Below, in pieces: positions 43,128 through 51,605 of a DNA stretch of 64,000 bases. Every line of letters starts with the position of its first letter. The first letter of the stretch is position 1. The translations under genes were made by a program, and so were the position numbers. Origin of the DNA: Bacillota bacterium (GTDB lineage: Bacteria; Bacillota; Bacilli; Paenibacillales; Paenibacillaceae); contig JAEWPC010000091.1 of assembly GCA_023460795.1 (NCBI GenBank), positions 1 through 64,000 of the forward strand. The letters run 5' to 3'. Below the pieces are notes generated by a model, which did no database searches, had not been told where the DNA came from, and was given only the letters and a program-made list of their open reading frames with translations.

Positions 43128-43943
43128 CTACCTGCTTGCGCCGCCGCCACCGGAGGAGCCGCCGCCACCGCGGCCTCCGCCGAATCGCCCGCCGCCTCCG
43201 CCTCCGCCGCCTCTTCTTCCGGCCATGCTAAGGATAGACCACGTGATCGCGCCGCCGGTGAACTTGAAATCGAGCACGATGAGCAACACGACTCCGAGGC
43301 CGAGCAGCGCCTTCACGTATGATGGCATGCCCGCGAAGAAGCCTGCTTCGCCGCCGGACGGCTGCGGCGTCAGCGGCGCGATGTCGTCGACGCTGCCCGT
43401 TGCGTCGATCCCGTACTCCGCGGCAACCTCGACGATAATCGAGCTTTGGGTCTGGGTGAATGCGTCGTCGAGTTGGCCCGCGTCCCGGTTCGGGACGAAG
43501 TATTGGTCGAGGATCGCCCCGGCTTTGCCGTCCGGGATGCGTCCCTCCAACCCGTAGCCGACTTCGATCCGCACATGCTTATCCGCCGCTGAATATAGCA
43601 GCAGCACGCCGTCGTTGCGCTTGCTGCTGCCGAGTCCTAGCTTGCGGAAGGTGTCTACCGCCAGCTGCTCGAGCGTCGTTCCTTCCAGCGATGGAACGGT
43701 GACGACGCCTACTTGCGCCGAACCGGTCTGATCGCGCAGCCATCTCGCGCTGCTATAAAGCCGATTCTTCGCCTTTGCGGTGATGACTTGCGCTTCGTCC
43801 ACTACATAGACGCCGTAACGGGAGTCGCCGATCGCCGCCGAGGCTGCGCTTGAGAAAGCGACCGCATGCGCGGCGAACACAATCGCCAGCAACAGCAGCA
43901 GGGCAGCCTTTCGGCCGTAAACCATTCGAGCTGCCGCCGCCAT
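43128..43943 (-). CDS. TPM-domain membrane protein (YgcG type)
   Basis: This 271-residue protein has a signal peptide (RKAALLLLLAIVFAAHAVAF) and an extracytoplasmic TPM domain (about 45-170: YVVDEAQVITAKAKNRLYSSARWLRDQTGSAQVGVVTVPSL, then KRNDGVLLLYSAADKHVRIEVGYGLEGRIPD). One membrane helix follows (VKALLGLGVVLLIVLDF), then a Gly-rich cytoplasmic tail. TPM proteins are thought to assist assembly or repair of membrane proteins. The start overlaps the lemA stop by one base (TGATG), so the two are coupled. TPM-LemA pairs are common in bacteria. Confidence 0.9.
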   Translation of the reverse strand: MAAAARMVYGRKAALLLLLAIVFAAHAVAFSSAASAAIGDSRYGVYVVDEAQVITAKAKNRLYSSARWLRDQTGSAQVGVVTVPSLEGTTLEQLAVDTFRKLGLGSSKRNDGVLLLYSAADKHVRIEVGYGLEGRIPDGKAGAILDQYFVPNRDAGQLDDAFTQTQSSIIVEVAAEYGIDATGSVDDIAPLTPQPSGGEAGFFAGMPSYVKALLGLGVVLLIVLDFKFTGGAITWSILSMAGRRGGGGGGGGRFGGGRGGGGSSGGGGASR

Positions 43944-44506
43944 CAGAAGTTCACTTCAGGCACGGTTTCCGCGCCCGGTTTGGCTTTGAACAACGCCTTC
44001 TTCTCGAAGCCGAACATCCCCGCGAAGATCGATGTCGGGAATTTGCGAATCCGCGTATTGTACGAGGTTACGGCGTTATTGTAATCTTGGCGTGCCACCG
44101 CGATCCGGTTCTCCGTTCCCGCCAGTTCGTCCATTAACCGCGTAAACTGCGCATCCGCCTTCAGCGTCGGATAGTTCTCGACGACGACGAGCAATCGGGA
44201 CAGCGCGCTCTCCAGCTCTGCGTTCGCGTCCGATACTTGCTCCGGCGTCGTCGCGCCGGCCAGCTTGCCGCGCGCGTCGGCGATCGCCGTGAACACTTCC
44301 TTCTCGTGCGCGGCGTAGCCTTTGACCGTGTTGACCAAATTCGGGATCACGTCCTCCCTGCGTTGAAGCTGCGTATCGATGGATGCGAACGCATTGTCCG
44401 CCGTGGTATCCGCGCTAACGAGTTTGTTGTAAGAGCTTATCGCCGCCAGAATAATAACGACCACGATCGCCAAGGCGATCAGCAACGTTTTCATGGAACC
44501 TTTCAT
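43943..44506 (-). CDS. lemA: LemA-family protein
   Basis: The 187-residue protein has one N-terminal membrane helix (LLIALAIVVVIILAAI). A long helical LemA domain follows, with the hallmarks SYNKLVSADTTADNAFASIDTQLQRREDVIPNLVNTVKGYAAHEK and RQDYNNAVTSYNTRIRKFPTSIFAGMFGF. The family is widespread but its biochemical function is unknown. The ATG at 44506 has AAAGGGGG eight bases upstream; the frame extends nine codons further without need. It is translationally coupled to the TPM gene downstream. Confidence 0.92.
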   Translation of the reverse strand: MKGSMKTLLIALAIVVVIILAAISSYNKLVSADTTADNAFASIDTQLQRREDVIPNLVNTVKGYAAHEKEVFTAIADARGKLAGATTPEQVSDANAELESALSRLLVVVENYPTLKADAQFTRLMDELAGTENRIAVARQDYNNAVTSYNTRIRKFPTSIFAGMFGFEKKALFKAKPGAETVPEVNF

Positions 44507-44641
44507 CCGCAATTCCCCCTTTTCAGCTTGCAAGCAAGTCCTCGAAACCCTAGACAGCCCTACTGTATGCAGCTCGTCTCATATCATGCATATGGCCATA
44601 CGAATCTAGTAATTCCCCAAAACTCGCTGCGCGAAACGCAA

Positions 44642-44675
44642 GCAACCCCAAGCTGCAAGAGCAGCCTGGGGTTGC
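44642..44675 (-). terminator. Terminator of the GH43 operon
   Basis: On the minus strand GCAACCCCAGGCTGC and GCAGCTTGGGGTTGC form a 15-bp stem (one weak pair) around TCTT. TTGCGTTTC follows. It lies 21 bases after the stop at 44697. Confidence 0.85.
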
Positions 44676-44696
44676 ATATCCCTACCTATGCGGCGA

Positions 44697-45677
44697 TTAA
44701 GAACCGATACGCCCCAACCTTGCGACAGTGCCGCGGAAATCCGGCTTTCCGTCCTCCGTCCATTGAAGCTCGGCGACGAACGTGTGCCGATTCGGGTCGT
44801 ATAGCGGATCGCCGACGATCTCCTTATACGTTCTCGCGTGGAAGACGAACAGCGCCTTCGATCCGTCCTCCGAGACGGTGAAGCTGTTATGTCCCGGTCC
44901 GTACATGCCGATGCTCTCGTCGGTAGTCAGCACGGGAACAGGAGATTTCCGCCAAGACGCGGCGTCGAGCAGGTCGGCGTCCGAATCGGCTTCGAGCAGC
45001 CCCATGCAGTAGTTGAAATCCGTCGCGCTGGCCGAATAAGCGATGAACACTTTGTCGTCCTTGCGTAGGAACGCCGCGCCCTCGTTCACCATAAACCCGA
45101 TGATCTCCCAGTCGTATTCCGGGATCGACAGCATCGTCTGCTTGCCGGTCAACGTCCACGGATTGCTCATCGCCGAGATGTACAGATTGGAGTTGCCGGG
45201 GATGCTCGGATCCTTCTGCGCCCACGCGAGATATCGCGTTCCGCGATGTTCGAACGTCGTCGCATCCAGCGAGAAGCTTTCCCATGCCGCGCGGATTTGC
45301 CCCTTCTCTACCCACTCCCCCGCGAGAGGATCGGCATTCTCGTTCTCCAAGACGAACATGCGATGGTCGAACAATCCTTCGTTCGTCTCGGACGTGTGCG
45401 CGGCGGCGAAATAGATATACCATTTGCCGTCGACGTGATGAATCTCTGGCGCCCATATGTTCGCGCTTAGCAAACCGGATTCGTGTTTTCTCCAGACGAC
45501 GACCGGTTCGGCTCGAGCCAGCTCTTCGATCGTTCTAGCGCCGCGGATTTCGATTCTATCGTACTCCGGCACGGATGCGACAAAATAATAGAATCCGTCC
45601 GAATGCCTGCAGATAAAGGGGTCTGCTCTTTGTTCGATCAATGGTTGGATAGGTTTTAATTGTTGTTGGACATTCAT
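44697..45677 (-). CDS. GH43 glycosidase, probable intracellular alpha-L-arabinofuranosidase
   Basis: This 326-residue five-bladed beta-propeller enzyme of family GH43 has the general-base Asp in the first-blade motif RADPFICRHSDGFYYFVAS, the NIWAPEIHHVDGKWYIYFAA segment and a Glu in the GFMVNEGAAFLRKDDKVFIAYS strand. That Glu is a good candidate for the general acid. There is no signal peptide, so it is intracellular, unlike the lipoprotein GH43 upstream. The likely role is removing L-arabinose from imported arabino-oligosaccharides. It is the last gene of the second transporter operon, 30 bases after the lipoprotein GH43. Beta-xylosidase is the alternative. Confidence 0.88.
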   Translation of the reverse strand: MNVQQQLKPIQPLIEQRADPFICRHSDGFYYFVASVPEYDRIEIRGARTIEELARAEPVVVWRKHESGLLSANIWAPEIHHVDGKWYIYFAAAHTSETNEGLFDHRMFVLENENADPLAGEWVEKGQIRAAWESFSLDATTFEHRGTRYLAWAQKDPSIPGNSNLYISAMSNPWTLTGKQTMLSIPEYDWEIIGFMVNEGAAFLRKDDKVFIAYSASATDFNYCMGLLEADSDADLLDAASWRKSPVPVLTTDESIGMYGPGHNSFTVSEDGSKALFVFHARTYKEIVGDPLYDPNRHTFVAELQWTEDGKPDFRGTVARLGRIGS

Positions 45678-45707
45678 CCCGTCACCTGCTTCATCGTATT
45701 AGTCACA

Positions 45708-47174
45708 TCATCCACGCTCGTTTCTTCTCGCTCCCCACAACGCGACCCCCTGCCGCGACAGCACGGAGAAGGTTTGAGTCCATCTCTGCGCCTTTTCGTC
45801 CCAAGCCTGCAGCCATACCCCGTCGTAATCGATCCCGTCGATCGTCAGCCGAAGCTGGATTCCGTCGTCCGTCTCCCACTTGCCGCTAACCGATCCCGTC
45901 ACGCTGCCGTCCTCTTCAAGACGAATCGGCACCGATTGGATGATTTTCGCCGAAATCTCTTTGCCGTGGTTCACCAGTTCGTAGTCGCCTGGCACCTCAT
46001 CCCTATTCATCCGCTTAACCGACGAATCGGGAGCGCCCGCGTAACGGAACGGAGCGACGACCGGCCATCCCTCCGCATTGAAGTAAAAGGAATGAACGCG
46101 AATTTCGTGCATCTCCCCCTGAGCGGGAAAACGCGTGTGAAAAATAAGAGAGTACTGTCCCGTCTCTGTGTCGTAGTAAGCGGAGTTGTGCCCCGGGGAC
46201 ACATATCCGATCTTGCGTCCTTCATCGAGAGGATCGCGGAACCGGTAATTTCCCATCAGCTTTACGCCATAGGGCTCAATGGAATCGTCGTCGAACAGCT
46301 TTCGCGTCGGATCGGCTTTGACGTTAATCATGTCGTTGCCCTCCGCGTCCAGGAACGGTCCGTCAGGGGATTTCGAGCGAACGACGCGAATATGGTATCC
46401 CCCTCTGACGTCCAATCCGCCGAAAGACAGGAACAAGTAATAATAATCCGTATCCGGACTATAGAGCATATACGGCCCTTCGATCCGGCTATGGTTCCCG
46501 CCTACGAGCTTCTTGCCGTAACCTTGGCCGGGCAACGGTCGGCCGTCCTCGGGGTTCAGCTCCATCATGAAAATGCCGCCCGAATAGGAACCGTATACCA
46601 TCCACAGCTTCCCGTCTTTATCGAAGAAGGCGTCCGGATCTACGACGTTCGGATGGACTCTGGCGTCGTAAGTCGTGCCGTCCTCCGACACGCCCGTCAT
46701 GCCGGATCTTAAGATGATTCCTGTATCCTTATATGGGCCTTCAATGTTGGAAGCTACGGCTATCCCCATCGCCGATAAAGGGGAATCTCCGCGACACGCG
46801 TTGTAGTACATGTAGTACTTGCCGTCTTGTAACTGAATGACGTCCGCCGCCCACAACGTATCCGCTTGCGCCCATTCCAACGTCTCGCTCAGTTCCTTCG
46901 TCACGTTAGGGATAAGCGGGTTGCCGTCCTTGACGCCGGATGCGATCTGCTGCCAATTCATGAGATCGTCCGACTTAGCCGCCGCCAAGTGCGAACCGAA
47001 CACGTAATAAGTGCCGTCCTTAACGCGAATCACCGACGGATCGTGCACGGATGCGTTAGTGAACGCCGGAGGCGCCGCATCTTCTCCTCGATTACAACCT
47101 GCTAAGAGCACAGCGGCCATCGTCACGGACAACAGCATACGGACCGGACGGAGCTTGCTCGTCGTTCTCCTCAT
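45708..47174 (-). CDS. Extracellular GH43 endo-arabinanase lipoprotein
   Basis: This 488-residue GH43 enzyme resembles endo-alpha-1,5-L-arabinanases of the AbnB/Abn2 type. It has a lipoprotein signal peptide with LLAGC (Cys27), so it is tethered outside. The propeller carries VHDPSVIRVKDGTYYVFGSH (catalytic Asp), the second Asp in PNVVDPDAFFDKDGKLWMVYGSY and the Glu in SRIEGPYMLY. The C-terminal 110 residues form the extra beta domain known from these arabinanases (VPGDYELVNHGKEISAKIIQSVPIRLEEDGSV). It would cut arabinan to oligosaccharides for the adjoining transporter. The start overlaps the permease stop by four bases. Confidence 0.9.
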   Translation of the reverse strand: MRRTTSKLRPVRMLLSVTMAAVLLAGCNRGEDAAPPAFTNASVHDPSVIRVKDGTYYVFGSHLAAAKSDDLMNWQQIASGVKDGNPLIPNVTKELSETLEWAQADTLWAADVIQLQDGKYYMYYNACRGDSPLSAMGIAVASNIEGPYKDTGIILRSGMTGVSEDGTTYDARVHPNVVDPDAFFDKDGKLWMVYGSYSGGIFMMELNPEDGRPLPGQGYGKKLVGGNHSRIEGPYMLYSPDTDYYYLFLSFGGLDVRGGYHIRVVRSKSPDGPFLDAEGNDMINVKADPTRKLFDDDSIEPYGVKLMGNYRFRDPLDEGRKIGYVSPGHNSAYYDTETGQYSLIFHTRFPAQGEMHEIRVHSFYFNAEGWPVVAPFRYAGAPDSSVKRMNRDEVPGDYELVNHGKEISAKIIQSVPIRLEEDGSVTGSVSGKWETDDGIQLRLTIDGIDYDGVWLQAWDEKAQRWTQTFSVLSRQGVALWGARRNERG

Positions 47175-48019
47175 CCTTTGACAGCGCCTGCGGTCATCCC
47201 GTCGATGAAATACTTCTGGAACGCGACGAACAGGATGAAAATCGGAATGATGGAGAAGAACGAACCTACGATCAGCAGGTCATAGTTATTGCCGTAAGGA
47301 GTCAACAACGTTTTCAAGCCGATCGGCAGCGTATATTTCTTCTGATCGCTCAGCACCATGAACGGCCACAGCAGGTTATTCCAGCTATTCATCCCGTTCA
47401 GGATCGCCATGGCCGCGAAGGACGGCTTCATGATCGGCATAATCAATCTGAAGTAAATCATGTACTCGTTCGCGCCGTCGACCCTGCCCGATTGGATCAG
47501 CTCCTTGGGTATGCCTCTTAGGTATTGCCTAAAGAAGAAGATCGTCCCGGCGTTGGCTATGCCCGGTACAATGATCGCCGAATAGCTGTTGATCATGTGC
47601 AAGTCGTTAATTAACGTGTAGAGCGGAAGCAGCAGAATCTCGAACGGCACCATCATAATGAGCAGTACGCAGATGAACAGGGGCGTTTTCCCCTTAAACT
47701 CGTACGCCGCGAACCCGTAAGCAACGAATGCGCTAACGAATAACGTCAACGCCACTTGAACGATCGTCAGCAGCATGCTGTTCCAGAACCATACGAAGTA
47801 ATCGTGCTGTCCCGTAAACAAATAGTCGAAGTTGTTCAAGTTCATCCTATTGAGATCGAAACTTAAGTTAAGACCGTATCGGATTAACGATTCACCAGGC
47901 TTAAAGGAGGAGAGGGCCACTGCGTAAAAGGGAATCATGATAATCACGAAGAGAATCGCGAAAAGAATAAACATGACGATTCCGGCAGTCAAATTTCTCC
48001 TTGTCTGACTTCCGCCCAC
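47171..48019 (-). CDS. Sugar ABC transporter permease (MalG type), second system
   Basis: This 282-residue CUT1 permease has six helices. The EAA loop is KELIQSGRVDGANEYMIYFRLIMPIMKPS, and the ATPase contact and C-terminal FQKYFIDGMTAGAVKG are typical of MalG/AraQ. It sits one base from the partner permease and overlaps the endo-arabinanase start by four bases. Its place suggests uptake of arabino-oligosaccharides, as for Bacillus AraQ. No ATPase gene is in the operon. Confidence 0.92.
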   Translation of the reverse strand: MGGSQTRRNLTAGIVMFILFAILFVIIMIPFYAVALSSFKPGESLIRYGLNLSFDLNRMNLNNFDYLFTGQHDYFVWFWNSMLLTIVQVALTLFVSAFVAYGFAAYEFKGKTPLFICVLLIMMVPFEILLLPLYTLINDLHMINSYSAIIVPGIANAGTIFFFRQYLRGIPKELIQSGRVDGANEYMIYFRLIMPIMKPSFAAMAILNGMNSWNNLLWPFMVLSDQKKYTLPIGLKTLLTPYGNNYDLLIVGSFFSIIPIFILFVAFQKYFIDGMTAGAVKG

Positions 48020-48020
48020 T

Positions 48021-48917
48021 TTAATCCTCCTCCTTCTTGAACATTCCGCTAAACTTCAATTGGGTGAGATTGATAACCATCGCAATGATAAGCAGAACGA
48101 TGCCGACCGTAGCCGCGTATCCCAACTTATTCTTCTCTATCCCTTGTCTGTATAGATAGCCGACAATGGTCAGCCCGACGTTCTTCGGAGAATTGTTGCC
48201 GTTGAACATCATTAAGCTTTCGGTAAACATGGCTAAGCCTGCGTAAATGCTAATGGTCGTTACATATATCGTTGTCGGCTTCAATAAGGGCATCGTAATC
48301 GTTCTGAACTTCTGCCAAGCCGATGCTCCGTCAATGGAAGCAGCCTCGTAATATTCGTTGTCGATGCTTTTCAATCCGGACAGATAGTACAGCATATTCA
48401 CGCCCGTCCATCTCCAACAGGCGAGCATCAGAAGCGCGGCCATGCTCCATTCTTGATCTTTAAGAAACTTAATCGGTCCTATACCGAATACGCCTAGGAA
48501 GGTGTTCATTAACGAATCTTCCATCTCGCCGAACGTAAGGCGGAATATGGTACCTGCAACGGCGACGGATGTCAGCGCAGGGAGGAAAAATGAAGCCTTG
48601 AAAAACTCTCTTCCCTTCATCAGCTTGCTGTTGATCAGGACCGCGAATAGCATGGGAAGGGGAATGAGCAGGATCAACGTTCCCGCCATGTACACCACGC
48701 TGTTCTTAACGGCTTTCAGGAACACTTTGTCCGTCAACAGCTTGGAATAGTTCGCGTCGCCGATCCACTTCGGATCCTGCCCCAGCATTCTCTCTTGAAA
48801 ACTCATGACGAAAGAATTGGCGATGGGGAACGACCAGAAAACCAAGAATATGACGACGAACGGCAAAACAAACACATAGGGCGCAACTTTCTGAGAGTAT
48901 ACGAATTTCTTGATCAT
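48021..48917 (-). CDS. Sugar ABC transporter permease (MalF type), second system
   Basis: This CUT1 permease (298 residues) has six membrane helices, beginning with VAPYVFVLPFVVIFLVFWSFPIANS. The EAA loop is YYEAASIDGASAWQKFRTITMPLLKPT. Of two ATGs, 48926 abuts GGGGAG and is too close. The one at 48917 has the site at a workable distance, so I place the start there. It pairs with the downstream permease; AraP is the Bacillus counterpart by context. Confidence 0.91.
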   Translation of the reverse strand: MIKKFVYSQKVAPYVFVLPFVVIFLVFWSFPIANSFVMSFQERMLGQDPKWIGDANYSKLLTDKVFLKAVKNSVVYMAGTLILLIPLPMLFAVLINSKLMKGREFFKASFFLPALTSVAVAGTIFRLTFGEMEDSLMNTFLGVFGIGPIKFLKDQEWSMAALLMLACWRWTGVNMLYYLSGLKSIDNEYYEAASIDGASAWQKFRTITMPLLKPTTIYVTTISIYAGLAMFTESLMMFNGNNSPKNVGLTIVGYLYRQGIEKNKLGYAATVGIVLLIIAMVINLTQLKFSGMFKKEED

Positions 48918-48943
48918 ATCCTCCATCTCCCCTGACTACGAGC

Positions 48944-48977
48944 AAACCTGCCGGCAGCTGTGCCTGCCGACAGGTTT
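48944..48977 (-). terminator. Intra-operon hairpin between binding-protein and permease genes, second system
   Basis: On the minus strand AAACCTGTCGGCAG pairs with CTGCCGGCAGGTTT around a 6-base loop (one mismatch). It lies between the binding-protein stop and the permease start, like the hairpin at 40713, and lacks a T-run. Confidence 0.75.
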
Positions 48978-49001
48978 AACCCATGAAATCATGCTTACGG
49001 T

Positions 49002-50378
49002 TTATTTCAATTCCTGTTCGATCGCCTCTTGCGCTTCATCCAAAGCTTCCTTCACGTCTTGACCGTCTTCGAAGATTGCATTCAAAGTCGTCGTGCCCAA
49101 GATGTTGTTAATGGTCGGCGAAGCTTTCGTCGACTTGATCGCTTTGATCTCGTCCTTGATCTCATTCAGCGTATCGAAAGCATTCGTCTTGAAATATTGA
49201 ACGTATTCGTTGTTCGGATTGTGAGTTACGGCCTTGTCTTGCCATACGTCCATGTTGATCGGATCGAAGCCCAGCGTATTCCAGATTTCGGTCGTAGCTT
49301 CTTTGGACAGCTTCGCGAAAGCCACGAATTGTTTGGCGAGTTGAACGTTCTTGCCGCCCTTCGTCACGACCGTACCCGTACCGCCTAAACCAACGGAACG
49401 AGGATCTCCTTCTTTGAATACAGGCAGCGGAGCAATGGCGTATTTCCCTTGCAGATCCTTCATTTCGTTCACGAACCTGGACATATACCATTCAGGCATC
49501 AGCGCGCTTGCATAGTTGCCTTTGTTGTATTCGCCCTTGGCTTCTTCGGTGTCCGGCTGTCCGCCAGGGATCGTGTGGATGACGTTGTTCTTCTGCAAAT
49601 CTACCAGCATTTCGAGGCCTTTGATCAGTTCAGGCGAGTTGACCTTCGGATTGCCGTCCGCGTCCGTCAAATCCGTGTTTTGCTGCGCAAGCAGCAGCGA
49701 TACTTGCCATAGAGCGGACGTATCGGCGGTTCCTAAGTACTTGCCCGTCTGTTCGTAGACCTTGATTCCTGCCTGTTTGTAGTCCTCCCAAGTCTTGATC
49801 GTCGTGTAGTCGACGCCTGCTTGTTCGAGGATTTCGGTGTTGTAGTACGCCAGCGTAGCGCCTACGTGGTAGTCGAACCCGTAGATTTGGTCGGCTTTGC
49901 TGTAAATTTCGACGCGGGCAGGAACGATCGATGCTTTGTACGGTTCGAAAACATCGTTCAGCGGTTCCAATGGGACATTGTCGCCTTCCAAGAAGTTAGG
50001 GAATCGGCCGAGCTCGACGTCGGCGATATCCGGAGCGCCTTGACCAGTCTGAACCGCCAGCAACAGCTTGTTGTGCATGTCGTCGTAAGGCATAACCGTA
50101 ACGTTCAGCTTAATCTGCTTGTCAGGGTTCTGTTCGTTCCATAGTTGAAGCATTTTATCAAGATGTTTGCCGTGCAAATCCACGAATGTCCAGAAATCCA
50201 ATTCCGTCGCGTCTGCGCCGGCATTCGCGCCTAGCTGCTGCGTCTGTACCGGTTCATCGCTTGAAGTCCCCGAGTTGCCTGAACTAGAAGAATTCGAATT
50301 ATTACTGCTGCATGCCGCCACAACGATTGACATCATAAGCATAGCCACTAAGAGTAATAACGTGCTGCGTTTCTTCAT
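49002..50378 (-). CDS. Sugar ABC transporter substrate-binding lipoprotein, second system
   Basis: This solute-binding protein (458 residues) of the CUT1 class has a lipoprotein signal peptide with VAAC as the lipobox, and a Ser/Asn-rich linker. The first domain has LDFWTFVDLHGKHLDKMLQLWNEQNPDKQIKLNVTVMPYDDMHNKLL. A later segment, YASALMPEWYMSRFVNEM, is the usual ligand-side strand. Two ATGs exist (50390 and 50378); I prefer the second because it starts the signal peptide, although the binding site is a little distant. It is the first gene of the arabinan operon. A cre-like site and a GntR-type palindrome lie upstream. Confidence 0.9.
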   Translation of the reverse strand: MKKRSTLLLLVAMLMMSIVVAACSSNNSNSSSSGNSGTSSDEPVQTQQLGANAGADATELDFWTFVDLHGKHLDKMLQLWNEQNPDKQIKLNVTVMPYDDMHNKLLLAVQTGQGAPDIADVELGRFPNFLEGDNVPLEPLNDVFEPYKASIVPARVEIYSKADQIYGFDYHVGATLAYYNTEILEQAGVDYTTIKTWEDYKQAGIKVYEQTGKYLGTADTSALWQVSLLLAQQNTDLTDADGNPKVNSPELIKGLEMLVDLQKNNVIHTIPGGQPDTEEAKGEYNKGNYASALMPEWYMSRFVNEMKDLQGKYAIAPLPVFKEGDPRSVGLGGTGTVVTKGGKNVQLAKQFVAFAKLSKEATTEIWNTLGFDPINMDVWQDKAVTHNPNNEYVQYFKTNAFDTLNEIKDEIKAIKSTKASPTINNILGTTTLNAIFEDGQDVKEALDEAQEAIEQELK

Positions 50379-50422
50379 CGGTTCGACCATCCTCTCTCAT
50401 TGTACTCCTTATTAATTCCTTG

Positions 50423-50439
50423 TTGTAAGCGCTTTACAA
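50423..50439. promoter_or_regulatory. CcpA-type cre site
   Basis: TTGTAAGCGCTTTACAA has 6-base inverted arms around GCGCT and fits the catabolite-repression cre consensus (TGWAANCGNTNWCA). It lies upstream of the binding-protein gene, indicating glucose repression of the arabinan operon. Confidence 0.75.
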
Positions 50440-50474
50440 CTGGATTATAATATCAATTAAATATGATTTATATA

Positions 50475-50484
50475 ACCAATTGGT
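50475..50484. promoter_or_regulatory. Candidate operator of the divergent GntR regulator
   Basis: The perfect palindrome ACCAATTGGT lies in the 140-base divergent gap between the binding-protein gene and the GntR gene. GntR-type proteins commonly bind such sites. The link is by position only. Confidence 0.5.
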
Positions 50485-50518
50485 ATTAAAAGCATAATTT
50501 TTATTGGGAGTGGACGGC

Positions 50519-51583
50519 GTGAGCAAAAAAACAGCCCTGTATAAGCAAATCGGTCAGCACATTAAAGAGAAGATCGCATCCGGCAAGCTGAGGCCTGCCG
50601 ACCGCATCCCCTCCGAGCAGGAACTGATGGACGAATACAAGGTGAGCAAGATCACGGTCAAGAACGCATTGACCGAACTCGCCGACGAAGGGCTCGTGAT
50701 CCGCATCCAAGGCAAAGGGACGTTCGTAGCCGCCGATCTGGAGATGGCCGGCGCCCTGTCCGAGCCGGAACCTGTCCAGAGCGCCGTTCCGCTCATCGGT
50801 TTCATTATCCCGACGATGAAGACGAACGTCATCCGGAAGCTGGTAGATTACACGGAGCTGTATTCAAAAGAAGCCGGTTGTCAGATGATTCTCAGCATTA
50901 CGCGAGAGTCTGCGGCCGAGGAATCCCGTTCGATCCGCGACCTGGTCGATGCCGGCGTCAAAGGCCTCATCGTCTTCCCGACCGAGGACGAGAAATACAA
51001 CGAATCTCTGCTGCGCCTGTCGCTCGACAAGTTCCCGTTCGTATTCATCGACCGATACTTGCGTAACATCGAGACGTACTCGATCACGTCGGACAATCAC
51101 GGCGGGGCGTACGACACCGTATCCCATTTGCTGTCCAAGGGTCACCGCCAAATCGCGCTCATTTCCCCCGAGAACGCAAACACGGCCGTCCAAGATCGGA
51201 CGACCGGGTTCGAGAAAGCGTATATCGACCAAGAAATCTCGATCGATAAGAGCTTATGGTGCCATGTCCCGCTCGATATTCTTCGCAGCGACAAGGCGCA
51301 GGATTATATCACGGATTTTCTGCAGGCGCACGGATCGATAACCGCCGCTTTCACGTTGACGGAGGAAATCGCCCAGTTAACGTCCCGCTCGCTCGCTCGC
51401 ATCGGCAGACAGCCGGAAGTCGAGCTGTTCTCGTTCGACGACCCCGGCATCCCGAACGTCTCTTACGTGCAGCAGGACGAGCAGGAGGTGGCGCGCACCG
51501 CCGTGTCGCTCCTATGCGATCAGTTCAAGCATAGCTATGCTCCGCAGAACGTCGTCGTGCCGGTTAAGCTTGTATTCAAGTGA
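50519..51583 (+). CDS. GntR/LacI chimeric transcriptional regulator of the arabinan operon
   Basis: The 354-residue protein has an AraR-like architecture: an N-terminal GntR winged helix (LYKQIGQHIKEKIASGKLRPADRIPSEQELMDEYKVSKITVKNALTELADEGL) and a LacI-type effector domain (LIGFIIPTMKTNVIRKLVDYTELY; GHRQIALISPENANTAVQDRTTGFEKAY). It is divergent from the second sugar-transporter operon, the usual place for its regulator. It is not the AraR at 19983, which has its own boxes. The GTG at 50519 has GGGAG eight bases upstream and is preferred over the TTG at 50504. The inducer is probably an arabino-oligosaccharide. Confidence 0.88.
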   Translation: MSKKTALYKQIGQHIKEKIASGKLRPADRIPSEQELMDEYKVSKITVKNALTELADEGLVIRIQGKGTFVAADLEMAGALSEPEPVQSAVPLIGFIIPTMKTNVIRKLVDYTELYSKEAGCQMILSITRESAAEESRSIRDLVDAGVKGLIVFPTEDEKYNESLLRLSLDKFPFVFIDRYLRNIETYSITSDNHGGAYDTVSHLLSKGHRQIALISPENANTAVQDRTTGFEKAYIDQEISIDKSLWCHVPLDILRSDKAQDYITDFLQAHGSITAAFTLTEEIAQLTSRSLARIGRQPEVELFSFDDPGIPNVSYVQQDEQEVARTAVSLLCDQFKHSYAPQNVVVPVKLVFK

Positions 51584-51605
51584 GCGTACGAGCATAAGCT
51601 CGCGA

